DNA of 64,000 nucleotides from SbD1 sp039679945 (GCA_039679945.1 JBDKTY010000127.1:62001-126000); one strand, 5' to 3'; positions 34,452 to 43,766 are shown, numbered from the stretch's first letter. Translations and numbers: made by a program. The notes: a model not told the origin generated them from the sequence alone.

Positions 34452-35621
34452 CTAGAAGAAGGTTTCCTTCACCCGGCTGTATTCCTTGTTCAGTTCCTGC
34501 CCGATGATGTTGCGCTGGATTTCATTTGTGCCTTCATAGATCTGTAGAATTTTGGCGTCACGCATCATCTTCTCGACAGGGTAGTCCTGCATGTAACCAT
34601 ACCCGCCCAGCACCTGGACGGCATTGGTTGCAACCTCCATGGCCACGTCGCCGGCAAACATCTTGGCCATGGCCGCGACCTTGCTGACATCGTGCGGATC
34701 GGAGTCCATGAAGCGGGCAATGCTGTAAATCAACGCCCTTGCCGCCTCCGTCCGGGTTGCCATGTCCGCCAGTTTGTGCTGTATCGCCTGGAAGCTTATG
34801 ATGGGCTTCCCGAACTGAACGCGTTTGCGGGCGTACTCAACCGCCAGATCCAGGGCGCCCTGTGCCAGGCCCACTCCGAGCGCACCGATACCGGGGCGGG
34901 ACTTGTCAAAAGTCCTCATGGCAACGATGAACCCCATCCCTTCACGCCCGATAAGCCGGTCTTTCGGAATGCGGCAGTCCTGGAAAATGAGTTCGCGCGT
35001 GGCCGATGCGCGGATGCCGAGCTTCTTTTCCTTCTTGCCGAAGGAAAAACCCGGGTCGCCCGTTTCCACGACAAAAAAGCTCGCCCCACGGGGGCCCTTG
35101 GAACGGTCGGTGATCGCGAGAACCGAGTAGATTTCGGCTTCGCCGCCGTTGGTGATCCACTGCTTCGACCCGTTCAGTAAATAGTGATCCCCATCCAGCA
35201 CCGCCGTGGTCTGTATTCCGGAGACATCACTTCCCGCGCCCGGTTCTGTGAGTCCGAACGCGGCCAGCCGCTTTCCGCTGGCGATCTGCGGCAGATATTT
35301 CTGCTTGAGTTCCTCGCTCCCGAACAGCAGAATCGGATAAGCGCCAAGACCGCTCGCGGCGAACGAAGTTGCAATCCCTATGCATGCTTCGCCGAGTTTT
35401 TCGACGGCCAGGCAGTTTTCAAAAATTCCGCCGCCCATCCCGCCATACTGCTCGGGGATATAGAGCCCGAAGAGGTCGGCCTGGGCAAGGATCTTCATGA
35501 TTTCCCAGGGGAATTGCTCTTCCTCGTCCAGTTGGGCACGGACCGGCCGAATCTTTTCCGTGGCGATCTGTCCGGCTAACTCCTGTATCATCCGCTGTTC
35601 TTCGGTGAGAAAATAGTCCAA
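34452..35621 (-). CDS. Acyl-CoA dehydrogenase, short-chain type
   Basis: The enzyme oxidises acyl-CoA to 2-enoyl-CoA with FAD, passing electrons to ETF. The 389-residue protein shows AFGLTEPGAGSDVSGIQTTA, NGSKQWITNGGEAEIYSV and the C-terminal LGGYGYMQDYPVEKMMRDAK followed by QIYEGTNEIQRNIIG, where the Glu of YEGT is the usual catalytic base. Length and motifs fit butyryl-CoA-type enzymes; chain length cannot be fixed from sequence. It starts 22 nt after plsX, inside a fatty-acid synthesis operon. Confidence 0.93.
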   Translation of the reverse strand: MDYFLTEEQRMIQELAGQIATEKIRPVRAQLDEEEQFPWEIMKILAQADLFGLYIPEQYGGMGGGIFENCLAVEKLGEACIGIATSFAASGLGAYPILLFGSEELKQKYLPQIASGKRLAAFGLTEPGAGSDVSGIQTTAVLDGDHYLLNGSKQWITNGGEAEIYSVLAITDRSKGPRGASFFVVETGDPGFSFGKKEKKLGIRASATRELIFQDCRIPKDRLIGREGMGFIVAMRTFDKSRPGIGALGVGLAQGALDLAVEYARKRVQFGKPIISFQAIQHKLADMATRTEAARALIYSIARFMDSDPHDVSKVAAMAKMFAGDVAMEVATNAVQVLGGYGYMQDYPVEKMMRDAKILQIYEGTNEIQRNIIGQELNKEYSRVKETFF

Positions 35622-35643
35622 GTGATTTCCTCCGATATCTACG

Positions 35644-36717
35644 TCAGACGTCCGTTCTCTGACTTGAAAATCCCCATTTTTTCTTCAGACCATCGAGGAT
35701 GAGCAATGCATTCGCGTATTTCAGGTCGGCGAGAGCGCTGTCCTGCTCCAGTTCGTCGGTCATCCTGCCGCATATCGACTCTTCGGCCATGCGGCAGGTA
35801 ACGCGGATCGCGTTGCTTATGGCTGTCCGCTCGGACCGTCCATGCGCCACAACGACCGGTTTCTTTACGCCCAGTAAAGGAGCGCCGCCCACATACTGAT
35901 AATTGTATTTGTGCTGAAAACTTTCGAATATACCGCCCAGCTCGTTTCCGGCGCCTGCTCCGCTCTCTCGCGCCTGCTGGCTCAGTGGTCCAAGAATGCT
36001 TTCCGACAGGCCTTCGTAAGTCTTTAAAACGATATTTCCGACAAAGCCTTCGCAAATGATGGCGTCGGTCAGACCCGCGAAGAGGTCATTTGGTTCGATG
36101 TTGCCTATAAAATTGAGGGCCGAGCGCTTGATGAGGGCGAAAGCGCGCTGGACGGCCCGGGTCCCCTTGGAGGATTCGCGTCCGATATTGAGAAGGCCGA
36201 TACGAGGTGTGCTGATTCCCAGAGTCACCTTGAGGTAAATATGGGCGAGCACCGCGGATTGAGCCAGGTGAATGGCGTCCGCCTGCAGGTGCGCTCCCGC
36301 ATCCAGCATCACCGGTTTTCCGTCCCTCGTGGGAAAGGAAACCGCAAGCGCCGGTCTGCGCAGCCCGGGGAAAAGTCCCACGTAGTGCCTTGATGAAGCG
36401 ACGATTCCGGAAGTGTTCCCGGCGCTCACCACGGCATCGACCTCGCCGTCGGCAAGCATTCGCATTGCCACATTGATGGATGAGTCCCGTTTCCTCCGGA
36501 TTGCAAGGGGGCCGGACTCATCCATGGCTATCTCCTGGGGAGCGTGAACCACATCGGGCGCGGAGCCGTCGGACGAATCACCCAGGGCTTCCCGGATTAC
36601 CTTTTCATCCCCGACCAGGACAAGGTCCGCCGCGCAATGCGATTGAGCCAGAAGCGCTCCCTCAACCACGGCCTTGGGAGCATTATCCCCGCCCATGGCA
36701 TCTATCGCAATTTTCAT
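35644..36717 (-). CDS. plsX: Phosphate acyltransferase PlsX
   Basis: PlsX makes acyl-phosphate from acyl-ACP for phospholipid synthesis. The 357-residue protein starts MKIAIDAMGGDNAPKAVVEGAL and has VSAGNTSGIVASS, PALAVSFPTRDGKPVMLDAGA, GLLNIGRESSKGT, FIGNIEPNDLF and GGAPLLGVKKPVVVAHG. Full length. It follows rpmF by 30 nt in the conserved yceD-rpmF-plsX order. Confidence 0.96.
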   Translation of the reverse strand: MKIAIDAMGGDNAPKAVVEGALLAQSHCAADLVLVGDEKVIREALGDSSDGSAPDVVHAPQEIAMDESGPLAIRRKRDSSINVAMRMLADGEVDAVVSAGNTSGIVASSRHYVGLFPGLRRPALAVSFPTRDGKPVMLDAGAHLQADAIHLAQSAVLAHIYLKVTLGISTPRIGLLNIGRESSKGTRAVQRAFALIKRSALNFIGNIEPNDLFAGLTDAIICEGFVGNIVLKTYEGLSESILGPLSQQARESGAGAGNELGGIFESFQHKYNYQYVGGAPLLGVKKPVVVAHGRSERTAISNAIRVTCRMAEESICGRMTDELEQDSALADLKYANALLILDGLKKKWGFSSQRTDV

Positions 36718-36747
36718 CGTGCTGACCTTTGGCGGCGGGGGACGGAG

Positions 36748-36930
36748 CTATTCTTCCTCGAGTTCCAATACCAGGCGGCCTTTATAATAGCCACAGTTCG
36801 GGCAGGCCCGATGTGCCAGGCGCGTCTCATTACACTGGGGGCAGCGAGCCAGGGCAGGCATGGCTACGCTGTGGTTGGCCCGCCGCTTATCACGCCTGGC
36901 CTTGGAAGTCTTCCTTTTGGGTACACCCAT
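36748..36930 (-). CDS. rpmF: Large ribosomal subunit protein bL32
   Basis: The 60-residue protein starts MGVPKRKTSKARRDKRRAN and has a complete zinc ribbon: CPQCNETRLAHRACPNC. Lysine/arginine-rich start and C-terminal YYKGRLVLE are typical. The zinc-binding (C+) form is present. A 146-nt gap separates it from yceD upstream. Confidence 0.97.
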   Translation of the reverse strand: MGVPKRKTSKARRDKRRANHSVAMPALARCPQCNETRLAHRACPNCGYYKGRLVLELEEE

Positions 36931-37076
36931 TTTTAACTCCTGATCTCAAGTGGCCCAATGCGGTCCCGCCGGCAGGCAGGCGCGAAAGGCCGAAAACTCT
37001 CAGTTGTGAAAGTGGTTTGGTTATGCGGCCGAGGAAGTGGTCTGCAGACCTTTTCAGCCGGACCGCCTCTTATTTA

Positions 37077-37634
37077 TCACTTGCCGTTCCCGGAACCCGG
37101 GAGCCCAGTTTTGATAGAGGCCAGCTTGGAAAAAGGCGACCCCTTGCCCTCCGGTTCGCACCGGCATTCCTCCAGGTTCCTATTCGCCCCGCAACGCGGG
37201 CAGATTCCCCTGCAGTCCTCTGAACAGAGCACTTTGACCGGGAGCGAGAGGAAAATCTGCTCGGCAACGAGCTGGTCAATATCGATCACTTCCCCATCGA
37301 AGAACTCGTAGATGAGTTCCTCGGACTCGAGTTCCTTTTCATCCTCCTGGTCGGTCCGGCCCTCTTCGACCAGATAGATATCCACTTCTTCGTTCAAAGG
37401 GAAAGAAAAGGGCTGGAGACATCGGTGGCAGTCGACCTCAAGAAAGCCCTCTATTTTCCCCGTGATCCGTACGTGGTCGGTGCGCCTGTTGACAGTCAGA
37501 ACAACATTGACCGGGCGCGGCAGTTTGAGGCCGAACGGATCATCCGGCGGTACAAACTGCAGCAATTTATCCTCATCCCAGTGCAACCGGAGCGTACGTC
37601 CGGACTCCGGGATTTCATCAACGCGAATGCGCAT
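37077..37634 (-). CDS. yceD: YceD/DUF177-family protein
   Basis: The 185-residue protein starts MRIRVDEIPESGRTLRLHW and has the family Cys motif VDCHRCLQPFSFPLNEEVD and the acidic stretch DEKELESEELIYEFFDGEVIDIDQLVAEQI. A second zinc-knuckle pattern (CSEDCRGICPRCGANRN) ends the protein. YceD proteins are linked to 23S rRNA metabolism. GGAG 8 nt before ATG 37634 and the family N-terminus favour that start over 37664. First gene of the fatty-acid operon. Confidence 0.93.
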   Translation of the reverse strand: MRIRVDEIPESGRTLRLHWDEDKLLQFVPPDDPFGLKLPRPVNVVLTVNRRTDHVRITGKIEGFLEVDCHRCLQPFSFPLNEEVDIYLVEEGRTDQEDEKELESEELIYEFFDGEVIDIDQLVAEQIFLSLPVKVLCSEDCRGICPRCGANRNLEECRCEPEGKGSPFSKLASIKTGLPGSGNGK

Positions 37635-37785
37635 GACTCGCTCCAGCAACGGAGATATAAACATTCAAGTATAAAGTTATTCACAAGGCTGTCAAGAAAT
37701 TTCAGATTATCTTGCGAATTCAGGAACTTGCCAGGGCTGGGATCGGACGGTGGGCAGTGCCGCGCCGTTGCCCACCGTCCTCTGC

Positions 37786-38292
37786 TTAGAGCTTGCGAAG
37801 TGCCTGGACTACGACCTCTTCGGAAATTTCCGTGAATATCTGCCTCCATACCTCGCGTGTCATTGTCGCCTGTCCATACGACAACTTCCGCTTGGCCTCG
37901 ATCGTGGCCACGTGCCGGGTGCCGTCCATGAGTTCGCACCTGACCTCGAGCAGCGTGTCTCCATACCACGGAAGGAGACGGCCCGGCGCGCTGCCCTTCT
38001 TAAACTGCAGGACATGGCCCACCAGGGTATAGGGTTGCCCGCCGACCTGCGCGGTCCAAAGCATGCCACGCTTCTTCAGGGAATCCTCGAGACCCGTCCA
38101 CAGTAAGCCAATCACATCCACATCGAACACCTTATGGGCATCATTGGATACATCGGTTACTTTAATCTTTATCGGGGAGGAGATCGAAGGGGTATAAGGG
38201 CCAATTACCAGGTCTTCTTTGTGATGCTTGCTACAGGCGAACAGTGCGACCGCGCACAACAGCACGGCCAGAAAGCGGATCTTTTTGTCCAT
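37786..38292 (-). CDS. Putative lipoprotein
   Basis: The 168-residue protein from ATG 38292 begins with a type II signal MDKKIRFLAVLLCAVALFACSK; the lipobox LFAC places the acylated Cys at residue 20. The mature part is beta-rich with IKIKVTDVSND, ALVEVRCEL-like sheet (TLLEVRCELMDGTRHVATIEAKRKL) and a C-terminal helix (TEISEEVVVQALRKL). It resembles YajG-type lipoproteins in layout, but family is not certain. It sits upstream of yceD on the same strand, with 151 nt between them. Confidence 0.75.
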   Translation of the reverse strand: MDKKIRFLAVLLCAVALFACSKHHKEDLVIGPYTPSISSPIKIKVTDVSNDAHKVFDVDVIGLLWTGLEDSLKKRGMLWTAQVGGQPYTLVGHVLQFKKGSAPGRLLPWYGDTLLEVRCELMDGTRHVATIEAKRKLSYGQATMTREVWRQIFTEISEEVVVQALRKL

Positions 38293-38586
38293 AATTCCCT
38301 CTCTGCTCAGGATTCGCTGCAAATCTATACGAAAATCGGCTGTTGGGCAAATAATTCTTCTGGGCACAATCCTATTGATTATCCATTCGCCCCGCATACC
38401 GCCGCCCGGGTCGAGAGACTCCGAACCCGCCAAAAGGCGAGAAAACCACAAACAACTGCGCTTCACTTATGAAAATATGATTATATAGCAATGTTGAAAT
38501 TACATCTCATGCATGTTATTCGTGCACTCCCGGTCCTTGGCCCGGTTCACGCGTTGCACGCCAACAAAGGAAGGAGCTATAACTCA

Positions 38587-39981
38587 ATGGAAACGGTAAT
38601 TACCCGGTTTCCGCCCAGTCCGACCGGGTTCCTCCACATAGGCGGGGCTCGGACGGCCCTTTTTAACTGGCTTTTCGCACGTCATCACGGTGGGAAATTT
38701 ATCCTCAGGATCGAGGACACCGATTTGGTGCGTTCCACGGAAGCATCCGTGAAAGCGATTCTGGATGGGATGGAATGGCTCGGGCTCAACTGGGACGAGG
38801 GGCCTTACTTTCAGACACAAAGGTTCGATATCTACAGGGAATACGCGGAAAGGCTCGTCAGTACCGGCCACGCTTACTGGTGCGAGTGCAGTCCCGAGGT
38901 TATTGAGAGCAGGCGCAAGGCCGCAATGGCCGAGGGGCGTAAACCCAAGTACGAAGGAACGTGCAGAGCCAAGGGGCTCGGACCCGGTTCCAACCGGGTG
39001 TTGCGATTCAGAACGCCCGATACGGGCACCACGGTGCTGAAGGACCTCATAAAAGGGCCGATACTCTTTGAGAATTCGGAACTGGACGACCTGGTGCTCG
39101 TGCGCGGTGACGGCGTCCCCACGTACAATTTCGCGGTCGTGATCGACGACATCACGATGAACGTCACGCACGTTATCCGCGGGGACGATCACGTTAACAA
39201 CACTCCGCGGCAGATCCTCATTTACATGGCCCTCAACGCCAGGCTCCCCGAATTCGGTCATCTGCCGATGATCCATGGCGAGGACCGCTCACCGCTGTCA
39301 AAACGCCACGGCGCCACATCGGTGATGGAGTACAAGGAACTCGGCTTTCTGCCCGAAGCCCTTGTCAATTGCCTGGTTCGCCTGGGCTGGTCCCATGGCG
39401 ATGAAGAGATATTTTCACGCGCGGAACTCATCGAAAAATTCAGCCTCGAGGCGGTCGGCAAGTCGCCCGGAATCTTCAACATGGAGAAGCTGCTCTGGCT
39501 GAACGCCCACTACATCAAGGAAAAGCAGCCGGAAGACCTGGTGCCGCTCCTGCGGCCCTTTCTCTCAGCCCGCGGCTATCCGGACAGGCCCGACGGCTAC
39601 CTGGCCGGGGCCATCGGAACCCTCCAGGCCCGCTCGCGCACGCTTGTCGAGATGGCGGATGCCATGCGTTTCTATATGGTTGATGAGGTTGTCTACGATG
39701 AGGCCGCCTCGGCAAAGTTCCTCGGCGCGGATATGAGGAATGCCTTCGATCGCCTGACGGCGGAATTGGAGAGCCTGGAGTCCTTCAATGAGGAGGGACT
39801 GGAAGCCGTGTTCAAGAAGGTAACCGGCGAGTTGGGCATGAAGCTCGGCAAGATCGCCCAGCCTGTCAGGGTCGCCCTCACCGGAGCGACGGTAAGCCCC
39901 GGTTTATTCGAGATTATAGGCGTTTTGGGAAAAGAAACCGTGCTCACGCGCCTGCGCCGTGCCCTGGCGCGAATGGAATAG
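38587..39981 (+). CDS. gltX: Glutamyl-tRNA synthetase GltX
   Basis: The 464-residue class I synthetase has the HIGH-type motif RFPPSPTGFLHIGGARTAL, RIEDTDLVRSTEASV, YNFAVVIDDITMNVTHVIRGDDH and the KMSKS-type LSKRHGATSV. The C-terminal anticodon domain is complete. ATG 38587 fits the family start; AAGGAAGGAG lies about 11 nt upstream. Discriminating or non-discriminating function for tRNA-Gln cannot be told. It is flanked by a terminator region at 40.2 kb. Confidence 0.95.
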   Translation: METVITRFPPSPTGFLHIGGARTALFNWLFARHHGGKFILRIEDTDLVRSTEASVKAILDGMEWLGLNWDEGPYFQTQRFDIYREYAERLVSTGHAYWCECSPEVIESRRKAAMAEGRKPKYEGTCRAKGLGPGSNRVLRFRTPDTGTTVLKDLIKGPILFENSELDDLVLVRGDGVPTYNFAVVIDDITMNVTHVIRGDDHVNNTPRQILIYMALNARLPEFGHLPMIHGEDRSPLSKRHGATSVMEYKELGFLPEALVNCLVRLGWSHGDEEIFSRAELIEKFSLEAVGKSPGIFNMEKLLWLNAHYIKEKQPEDLVPLLRPFLSARGYPDRPDGYLAGAIGTLQARSRTLVEMADAMRFYMVDEVVYDEAASAKFLGADMRNAFDRLTAELESLESFNEEGLEAVFKKVTGELGMKLGKIAQPVRVALTGATVSPGLFEIIGVLGKETVLTRLRRALARME

Positions 39982-40120
39982 TCGCCCGCCGCGCGACACG
40001 CCGGGAATAAATCGTCTCAAGAAGCGATGAGCGTGCGGGAAGAGGAACAGGAAGCGCGGGAAAGCCCCGGATAGACTGGCGCCCTAAGTTGGAAAAACGG
40101 GTGGAGCGGGGCGCCGGACT

Positions 40121-40236
40121 GTAATACAATTTCGCGTTCAAAATGATGCTTCCCCCATTCGCCCCGAGGTACCGAAGGGTAGAACGGGCCAATTTTCATC
40201 GGCATCTTAGCTTCATCCTGAACGCAATTCCGTATA
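40121..40236. repeat. Dispersed palindromic element, copy 4 (full length)
   Basis: A complete copy of about 115 bp. Left end GTAATACAATTTCGCGTTCA with AAATGATG; core CCCATTCGCCCCGAGG ... GAAGGGTAGAACGGGCC; right end TTCATCCTGAACGCAATTCC with GTATAA. The ends are imperfect inverted repeats of about 20 bp (TCATnnTGAACGCnnTTnnGTA). Confidence 0.8.
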
Positions 40237-40274
40237 AACCCTGCTCCAGGCGGACAAAAACACTGCAAAAACCG

Positions 40275-40311
40275 AAAAGGCGGCCGGGGCAAATCCCCGT
40301 GCCGCCTTTTT
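40275..40311. terminator. Bidirectional intrinsic terminator between gltX and porB
   Basis: AAAAGGCGGC - CGGGGCAAATCCCCGT - GCCGCCTTTTT forms a long GC-rich stem with T-tracts on both strands, so it can end both the plus-strand gltX and the minus-strand por operon transcripts. Confidence 0.85.
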
Positions 40312-40367
40312 AATCGGGAAACAGACTTCAAACCGGGAGGTTTAACCTCGACCGGTTTGCGGATCTC

Positions 40368-41336
40368 TTATTCTTTTTCTTTCTTCTTCTCTTCCACCAC
40401 GCACTTTTTCAACAGCTTTTCATACTGCTCGTCCACCCGTCCCTGAATATATCCTACTTCAGCTTCGGTAAGGTGGCGGAAACGCCGTTGGATTTTGAAG
40501 TAATCGGTAATCGGCTTGGGTTTCGCCACTTTGCGCGAAAGGTAGAATTCGCCGTCGATGACTTCATAGAGCGGGAATACCTTGGACTGCACGGCAAGCT
40601 TTGCAACCTCGATACTCTCGTCGATGCCGCAACGCCAGCCGGTGGGGCACGGAGAGTAAATGTGGATGTAAGCGGGGCCGGGCACGAGCGATGCCTTCTT
40701 GACCTTGTTCATAAGGTCGATCGGGTAGGCGGGGGTGGCGGTCGCGACATAGGGCGCGCCATGGGCCACCGCGATTTCGGCCATGTTCTTCTTCCATGTG
40801 TTTTGGCCGGAACTTTGTTTGCCCGCGGGCGACGTCGTCGTCGAAGCTCCGAAAGGAGTGGACGAGGAGCGCTGAATACCCGTGTTCATGTAGGCTTCGT
40901 TGTCAAAGCAGAAATAGATCATGTTATGTCCGCGCTCCAGGGCGCCGGACAGTGCCTGCATACCGATGTCGGCCGTCGCGCCGTCACCGCCGTAAGCGAT
41001 GATGGTTACATCGGGCTGATCGACTATTTTCTTACGGTTCATCGCCTTGTAAGCGGCTTCGACACCGCTGGCCACGGCGGCCGCATTTTCGAAGGCCACG
41101 TGAATCCAGGGCACCCGCCATGCGGTCTGCGGAAAGGGAGAAGTGATAATTTCCATACACCCGGTGGCGCTGCAAACGACGGTATTGTTGCCGATCGCTT
41201 TCATCGCCTGCCGCAAAGCCAGCACTTCCCCACAGCCCTGGCACGCACGATGACCGGGTGACACGGGTTCTACCTCGGGCAGGTTCTTGAGGTTAAACCC
41301 CTTGAAATTCTTCAGAGCGTCAGATGCGATTCCCAT
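40368..41336 (-). CDS. porB: 2-oxoacid:ferredoxin oxidoreductase beta subunit (PorB type)
   Basis: The beta subunit binds thiamine diphosphate for oxidative decarboxylation of a 2-oxoacid, probably pyruvate, with ferredoxin. The 322-residue protein has PGHRACQGCGEVLALRQ (Cys for a 4Fe-4S cluster), the ThDP motif IAYGGDGATADIGMQAL ... MIYFCFDNEAYMNTGIQRSSSTP and YIHIYSPCPTGWRCGID. It starts directly after porA stops. C-terminus Lys/Glu-rich. The four-subunit form is typical of archaea and some anaerobic bacteria. Confidence 0.93.
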   Translation of the reverse strand: MGIASDALKNFKGFNLKNLPEVEPVSPGHRACQGCGEVLALRQAMKAIGNNTVVCSATGCMEIITSPFPQTAWRVPWIHVAFENAAAVASGVEAAYKAMNRKKIVDQPDVTIIAYGGDGATADIGMQALSGALERGHNMIYFCFDNEAYMNTGIQRSSSTPFGASTTTSPAGKQSSGQNTWKKNMAEIAVAHGAPYVATATPAYPIDLMNKVKKASLVPGPAYIHIYSPCPTGWRCGIDESIEVAKLAVQSKVFPLYEVIDGEFYLSRKVAKPKPITDYFKIQRRFRHLTEAEVGYIQGRVDEQYEKLLKKCVVEEKKKEKE

Positions 41337-42515
41337 TTATTCCCTCACATTAATGAATTCGTAGGCTGGAAGCTCACCGTCTTTAGCGGAGGCAACTCTT
41401 TCCACCATTTCCTCGAAGTTCTGGTCCGTGACATCGCGGCCACCGAGACCGGCGAGGAAGTTACCCACCTTCGGATAATGCTTCTTGTCATACAGGACGG
41501 ACTTAATCTCAAGGGCCACGGGGCCGGAAATCTCTCCACCGGCGAAGGCGGTAACCCTGTCGATCAGGACGAGGTTCTTGGCGCCCTTGATTGCATCAAA
41601 GAGTTCCGCGCCAGGGAATGGCCTGAATATGCGCGGCCTTACCACTCCGACCTTCTTGCCCTTTTCACGCATCATATCGACGGCGGTCATGGCGGTCTGG
41701 GCGATACTGCCCATCACGACTATTATGGTCTCGGCATCGTCGGCCTTGTAGCTTTCCACCAGTTTGTACTTGCGCCCGAACTGCTTGCCGAACTCATTGA
41801 AAATTTCCTGGATGATCGGCTTGGAATTCTTGAGGTTCACATCCTGCGCCATGCGGGCTTCCGTGTAAATATCCGGCATGCCGACAGGGCCCATGGTGAT
41901 GGGATTGGCCGGATCGAGACGAAGGGCCGGCCTGTAGGCAGGCAGGAATTTCTTTATGTCGGCTGCATCGGGAATCGTCAGCGGCTCGATAAAGTGGCTC
42001 AATGTGAAGCCGTCCAGGTTCACCTGAACCGGCAGGAGCACCCTTTTGTCTTCACCAATGCGGAATGCGGCAATCGACATATCGACCGCTTCCTGGCCGT
42101 TCTCGGAAATGAGCTGAATCCAGCCGGTGTCGCGAGCATACATCAGGTCGGCATGGTCGTTCCAGATGTTGATGGGAGCGCTCAGGGCGCGGTTGGCAAC
42201 GGCCATCACTATCGGAAGACGCAGGGCTGAGGCTATGTAGCAAAGCTCCGACATGAGCGCATAGCCCTGGGAGCAGGTTGACGTAAAAGTACGCGCCCCC
42301 GCCGCCGAAGAACCGATGCAGGCGCTCATCGCGCTGTGCTCTGATTCGACGGGAACGAAATTGGCGTCCAGGTGGCCATCGGCAACCAGTTCGGAGAGGT
42401 GCTCGACAATGTGCGTCTGAGGGGTAATAGGGTAAGCCGCAACAACGTCGACGTCACACAGTCCCACCGCCTCTGCAACCGCAATAGAGACTTCTATACC
42501 AATTTGTTTGGACAT
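41337..42515 (-). CDS. porA: 2-oxoacid:ferredoxin oxidoreductase alpha subunit (PorA type)
   Basis: The 392-residue protein has VVAAYPITPQTHIVEHLSELVADG, VPVESEHSAMSACIGSSAAGARTFTSTCSQGYALM and RPRIFRPFPGAELFDAIKG, all typical of the alpha chain that shapes the substrate pocket. The YPITPQT motif marks the pyruvate/ketoisovalerate group. It lies 1 nt from porD and abuts porB, so the operon is tightly coupled. Confidence 0.94.
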   Translation of the reverse strand: MSKQIGIEVSIAVAEAVGLCDVDVVAAYPITPQTHIVEHLSELVADGHLDANFVPVESEHSAMSACIGSSAAGARTFTSTCSQGYALMSELCYIASALRLPIVMAVANRALSAPINIWNDHADLMYARDTGWIQLISENGQEAVDMSIAAFRIGEDKRVLLPVQVNLDGFTLSHFIEPLTIPDAADIKKFLPAYRPALRLDPANPITMGPVGMPDIYTEARMAQDVNLKNSKPIIQEIFNEFGKQFGRKYKLVESYKADDAETIIVVMGSIAQTAMTAVDMMREKGKKVGVVRPRIFRPFPGAELFDAIKGAKNLVLIDRVTAFAGGEISGPVALEIKSVLYDKKHYPKVGNFLAGLGGRDVTDQNFEEMVERVASAKDGELPAYEFINVRE

Positions 42516-42516
42516 G

Positions 42517-42810
42517 TTAGTCGACCTCCTGAATCATCGATATGCAATTTACCGGGCACTCCTTGGCGCAAATGCCGCAGCCCTTGCACCAGTAGTAGTT
42601 CTGTACGTAGTATCCTTCGGCGTCCTTGCTGTAAACCATATCGGGGCAGAAAATGTAGCACTGGCCACATTTGGTGCACTTCTCACGGTTTGTTTCAGGG
42701 CGCATGGACCTCCAGTCCCCGGTCTTGAGCTCGGCCGCATTCCCAGGAGTGGTAATGGCCATACCGAGGTTCAATTCTTTCCAGCTCTTAATTCCGGTTT
42801 CTTTAGCCAC
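42517..42810 (-). CDS. porD: 2-oxoacid:ferredoxin oxidoreductase delta subunit (ferredoxin-like)
   Basis: The 97-residue protein carries two 4Fe-4S clusters: REKCTKCGQCYIFCPDMVY and YYWCKGCGICAKECPVNCI. It transfers electrons from the ThDP centre to ferredoxin. GTG 42810 is preceded by GGAGGGAT about 8 nt upstream and fits the family start; an ATG 15 codons further up lies inside porG. It sits between porG and porA. Confidence 0.92.
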   Translation of the reverse strand: MAKETGIKSWKELNLGMAITTPGNAAELKTGDWRSMRPETNREKCTKCGQCYIFCPDMVYSKDAEGYYVQNYYWCKGCGICAKECPVNCISMIQEVD

Positions 42811-42812
42811 TG

Positions 42813-43364
42813 TTATCCCTCCACTACCTGAGTTTCTTCGAAAGCACGGGCGCATGCGTCGATGTTCTTTTGAGCGATTGGACCGAAACGATGCTTGATA
42901 GGATGATCAAGACCGCCAAGTTTAATCAGTCCCGAGGCTTTTACAAGAGCGCCCAACATTGTAGTGTTGGTAATGGGCACACGCATGGTATCCATGGCAA
43001 TCTTGGAGGCATCGACCGTGGCCAGCTTGGCCTTAATGCCGGTTTCCTTGCGGATCTGCTCCGCGCTCTTTGATGTGTTCAGAACGATAACTCCGCCCTT
43101 CCTCAGCCCTGCTTCCACATTGACGATTTTAAGAAGCGTGGGATCGAGCACGATTACGATGTTTGGTTCGTAAACCTTTTCCCGCGTGACGATCGGAGTT
43201 TCACTGACCCGAACGAACGCCATGACGGGCGCACCACGGCGTTCCGGGCCAAAGCTCGGAAATGCCTGTGCATATTTTCCCTCTTCAATTGCGGCCAGGG
43301 CCGTCAGTTCGGCAGAGGTCACGGCCCCCTGGCCCCCGCGTCCATGAAAACGAATCTCAACCAT
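42813..43364 (-). CDS. porG: 2-oxoacid:ferredoxin oxidoreductase gamma subunit
   Basis: The 183-residue protein starts MVEIRFHGRGGQGAVTSAELTALAAIEEGKYAQ, the gamma-subunit signature, and has FGPERRGAPVMAFVRVS and ITNTTMLGALVKASGLI. GGAG precedes ATG 43364 by about 8 nt. It is the first gene of porGDAB, downstream of a good sigma-70 promoter. Confidence 0.94.
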   Translation of the reverse strand: MVEIRFHGRGGQGAVTSAELTALAAIEEGKYAQAFPSFGPERRGAPVMAFVRVSETPIVTREKVYEPNIVIVLDPTLLKIVNVEAGLRKGGVIVLNTSKSAEQIRKETGIKAKLATVDASKIAMDTMRVPITNTTMLGALVKASGLIKLGGLDHPIKHRFGPIAQKNIDACARAFEETQVVEG

Positions 43365-43468
43365 AATTTGTCTCCACACTAACGTTGCAAGTCAAATAGC
43401 GCTCACCTCAGGAAGCCCTTTGCCATTGAGCAAGCTACGGCGAACCACACACGTCCCACCTGAGCCTT

Positions 43469-43499
43469 GACTTATCCCGCTTTGTGAAAAAAAAGTCAA
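43469..43499 (-). promoter_or_regulatory. Candidate sigma-70 promoter of porGDAB within a 10-bp inverted repeat
   Basis: Minus strand TTGACT - 17 nt - GATAAG, about 105 nt before porG. The promoter is embedded in an inverted repeat (GCCTTGACTT/AAGTCAAGGC, 43464-43473 and 43493-43502), so a dimeric regulator could bind across it. The same repeat with a T-run could alternatively end plus-strand transcripts. Confidence 0.5.
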
Positions 43500-43766
43500 G
43501 GCTTTTTTGTTTTGATTGCATTCCAATGCAATTCGGTGGTGAAACAAAAGAGGATGTTTCCGGCAATTATGCCCGAGAAACGGCACAAGCATAATTATAA
43601 ACGGACGTGAAAATATATGCTAATACAATTTGTCAAAATTACAGGGAAATCAGGTTGGAATAGCGGCATGGTGCAAAATGAAACAGACTTCCTGGCGTAT
43701 GTGAATTAGGTAACACGGATTCCTGGAATTAAGGTGTGCACCCCGGACTGCACAAAAAAGCCAGCC

